A stretch of 5,121 nucleotides of DNA, taken from an uncultured Rickettsiales bacterium (lineage in GTDB: Bacteria; Pseudomonadota; Alphaproteobacteria; Rickettsiales; UBA1997). The notes under the pieces were generated by a model that saw only the letters and a program-made list of their open reading frames with translations, searched no databases and had not been told where the DNA came from. Within the stretch, counting starts at the first letter, position 1, and every line of letters starts with the position of its first letter. Below, in pieces: positions 4,466-5,121 of this stretch. Location of the stretch: the NCBI GenBank assembly GCA_937927795.1, contig CALBSF010000131.1, forward strand, positions 1 to 5,121, read 5' to 3'. Made by a program: the position numbers and the translations under genes.

Positions 4466-5121
4466 ATGAATATTGATCGCAGCAAGAAATTTGATGATTT
4501 TTTTACTAAATCTACAAAAATGAGGCCAATTGATTACTTGGTTTTGCATCATATTGAGGCAAATTCAGTAAATGACGCGATTTTTGAGCTTAAAAAGCAT
4601 GAAGTTAGTGCCCATTTTATTGTTGGTGAAGATGGTAAGATTTTTGAATTAGTTGATGAAAATGATATCGCTCATCATGCGGGCGTTAGTTTTTGGAAGG
4701 GCGATGAAAGTTTAAATAAAAATTCAATTGGAATTGAATTTGTTAATTTTTCGCCATTTACTAAAAAATTTTCGCAAGAACAGATGATTTCGGCTGTGAT
4801 GCTATGTAAATATTTAAAAGCCAAATATCGCATTCATAATTCTAATATTGTTGCTCATAGCGATATTGCTTACAAAGATAATTTTCTTGATCGCAAGCAA
4901 GATCCGTCTCATTTTTTTGATTGGAAATTTTTGGCTTTAAATTTGGTTGGAATCTATCCAGATGTTGGTTTATTAGAAGATAAAGAGATGTTTAAATTTG
5001 GTGATAAAAATGAAAAAATTTCTTTAATTAAGAAAAAATTAGCAAAATTTGGTTATCGCATTTTAAATGATAATGACGAGTTTGATCAGGAAATGCAATG
5101 CTCGGCAAGGGTTTTTAATCG
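4466..5121 (+). CDS. AmpD-family N-acetylmuramoyl-L-alanine amidase, 5' part
   Basis: The gene runs off the right edge with 218 codons visible and no stop. It is an Amidase_2 (AmpD/PGRP-like) zinc enzyme, which cuts the amide bond between N-acetylmuramic acid and the peptide stem. Visible signature: YLVLHHIEA with zinc ligand His28, VSAHFIVGEDGKIFELV, HHAGVSFW (71-77, in the IAHHAGVSFW stretch), NSIGIEFVNF with the catalytic-type Glu91, and IVAHSDIA with His131 followed by RKQDPSHFFDW, where Lys144 and Asp146 match the family's K-x-D-P. Residues from about 184 (ISLIKKKLAKFGYRI, then an FD and a VFN) look like the start of a PG_binding_1 domain. The N-terminus is charged with no signal peptide, suggesting cytosolic muropeptide recycling as for AmpD, or export by another route. 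A stop in frame at 4427 and the lack of other ATGs upstream fix the start at 4466; no Shine-Dalgarno sequence is present. It could be named ampD, but AmiD-type paralogues are similar. Confidence 0.9.
   Translation, partial: MNIDRSKKFDDFFTKSTKMRPIDYLVLHHIEANSVNDAIFELKKHEVSAHFIVGEDGKIFELVDENDIAHHAGVSFWKGDESLNKNSIGIEFVNFSPFTKKFSQEQMISAVMLCKYLKAKYRIHNSNIVAHSDIAYKDNFLDRKQDPSHFFDWKFLALNLVGIYPDVGLLEDKEMFKFGDKNEKISLIKKKLAKFGYRILNDNDEFDQEMQCSARVFN

Overview
The window looks like a piece of an AT-rich alphaproteobacterial chromosome, most likely a Rickettsiales/Holosporales-type host-associated lineage. This is an inference from four things: the low-GC codon use; the protein families (MnmG, MaeB, and an AmpD-like amidase that appears to carry a peptidoglycan-binding tail); start codons without Shine-Dalgarno sequences; and dispersed palindromic repeats of the CGTCATC...GATGACG type, which are common in alphaproteobacterial intergenic regions. 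No tRNA, rRNA, CRISPR array, transposase or phage gene was seen.

Layout. Bases 1-374 (+) hold the C-terminal end of mnmG (gidA), a tRNA-modification gene. It overlaps by 8 bases a gene at 367-1203 (+) for an exported TPR protein. Bases 1204-1658 are a gene-free convergent junction. This junction carries two 131-base copies of a palindromic element, 144 bases apart and differing at only four positions; the second copy is flanked by A7 and T7 and probably acts as a two-way terminator. On the minus strand, 4393-2123 encodes a full-length 756-residue malic enzyme with a phosphotransacetylase-like tail (maeB). Eleven bases further on, 2111-1659 encodes an unrecognised Gly/Ala/Ser-rich 150-residue protein, probably in the same transcript. 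From 4466 to the right edge (+) lies the first part of an AmpD-family N-acetylmuramoyl-L-alanine amidase, divergent from maeB. The 72-base gap between them contains a fully consensus sigma-70 promoter for maeB.

Functionally, the genes are mostly separate housekeeping units. MnmG modifies the tRNA wobble position. The TPR protein probably works as a periplasmic scaffold. MaeB links malate to pyruvate and NADPH. The amidase, which has no visible signal peptide, is probably for muropeptide recycling or turnover. I see no sign of a dedicated new multi-gene system. The least explained items are the small Gly-rich gene, the perfect 12-bp hairpin inside it, and the paired palindromic elements.
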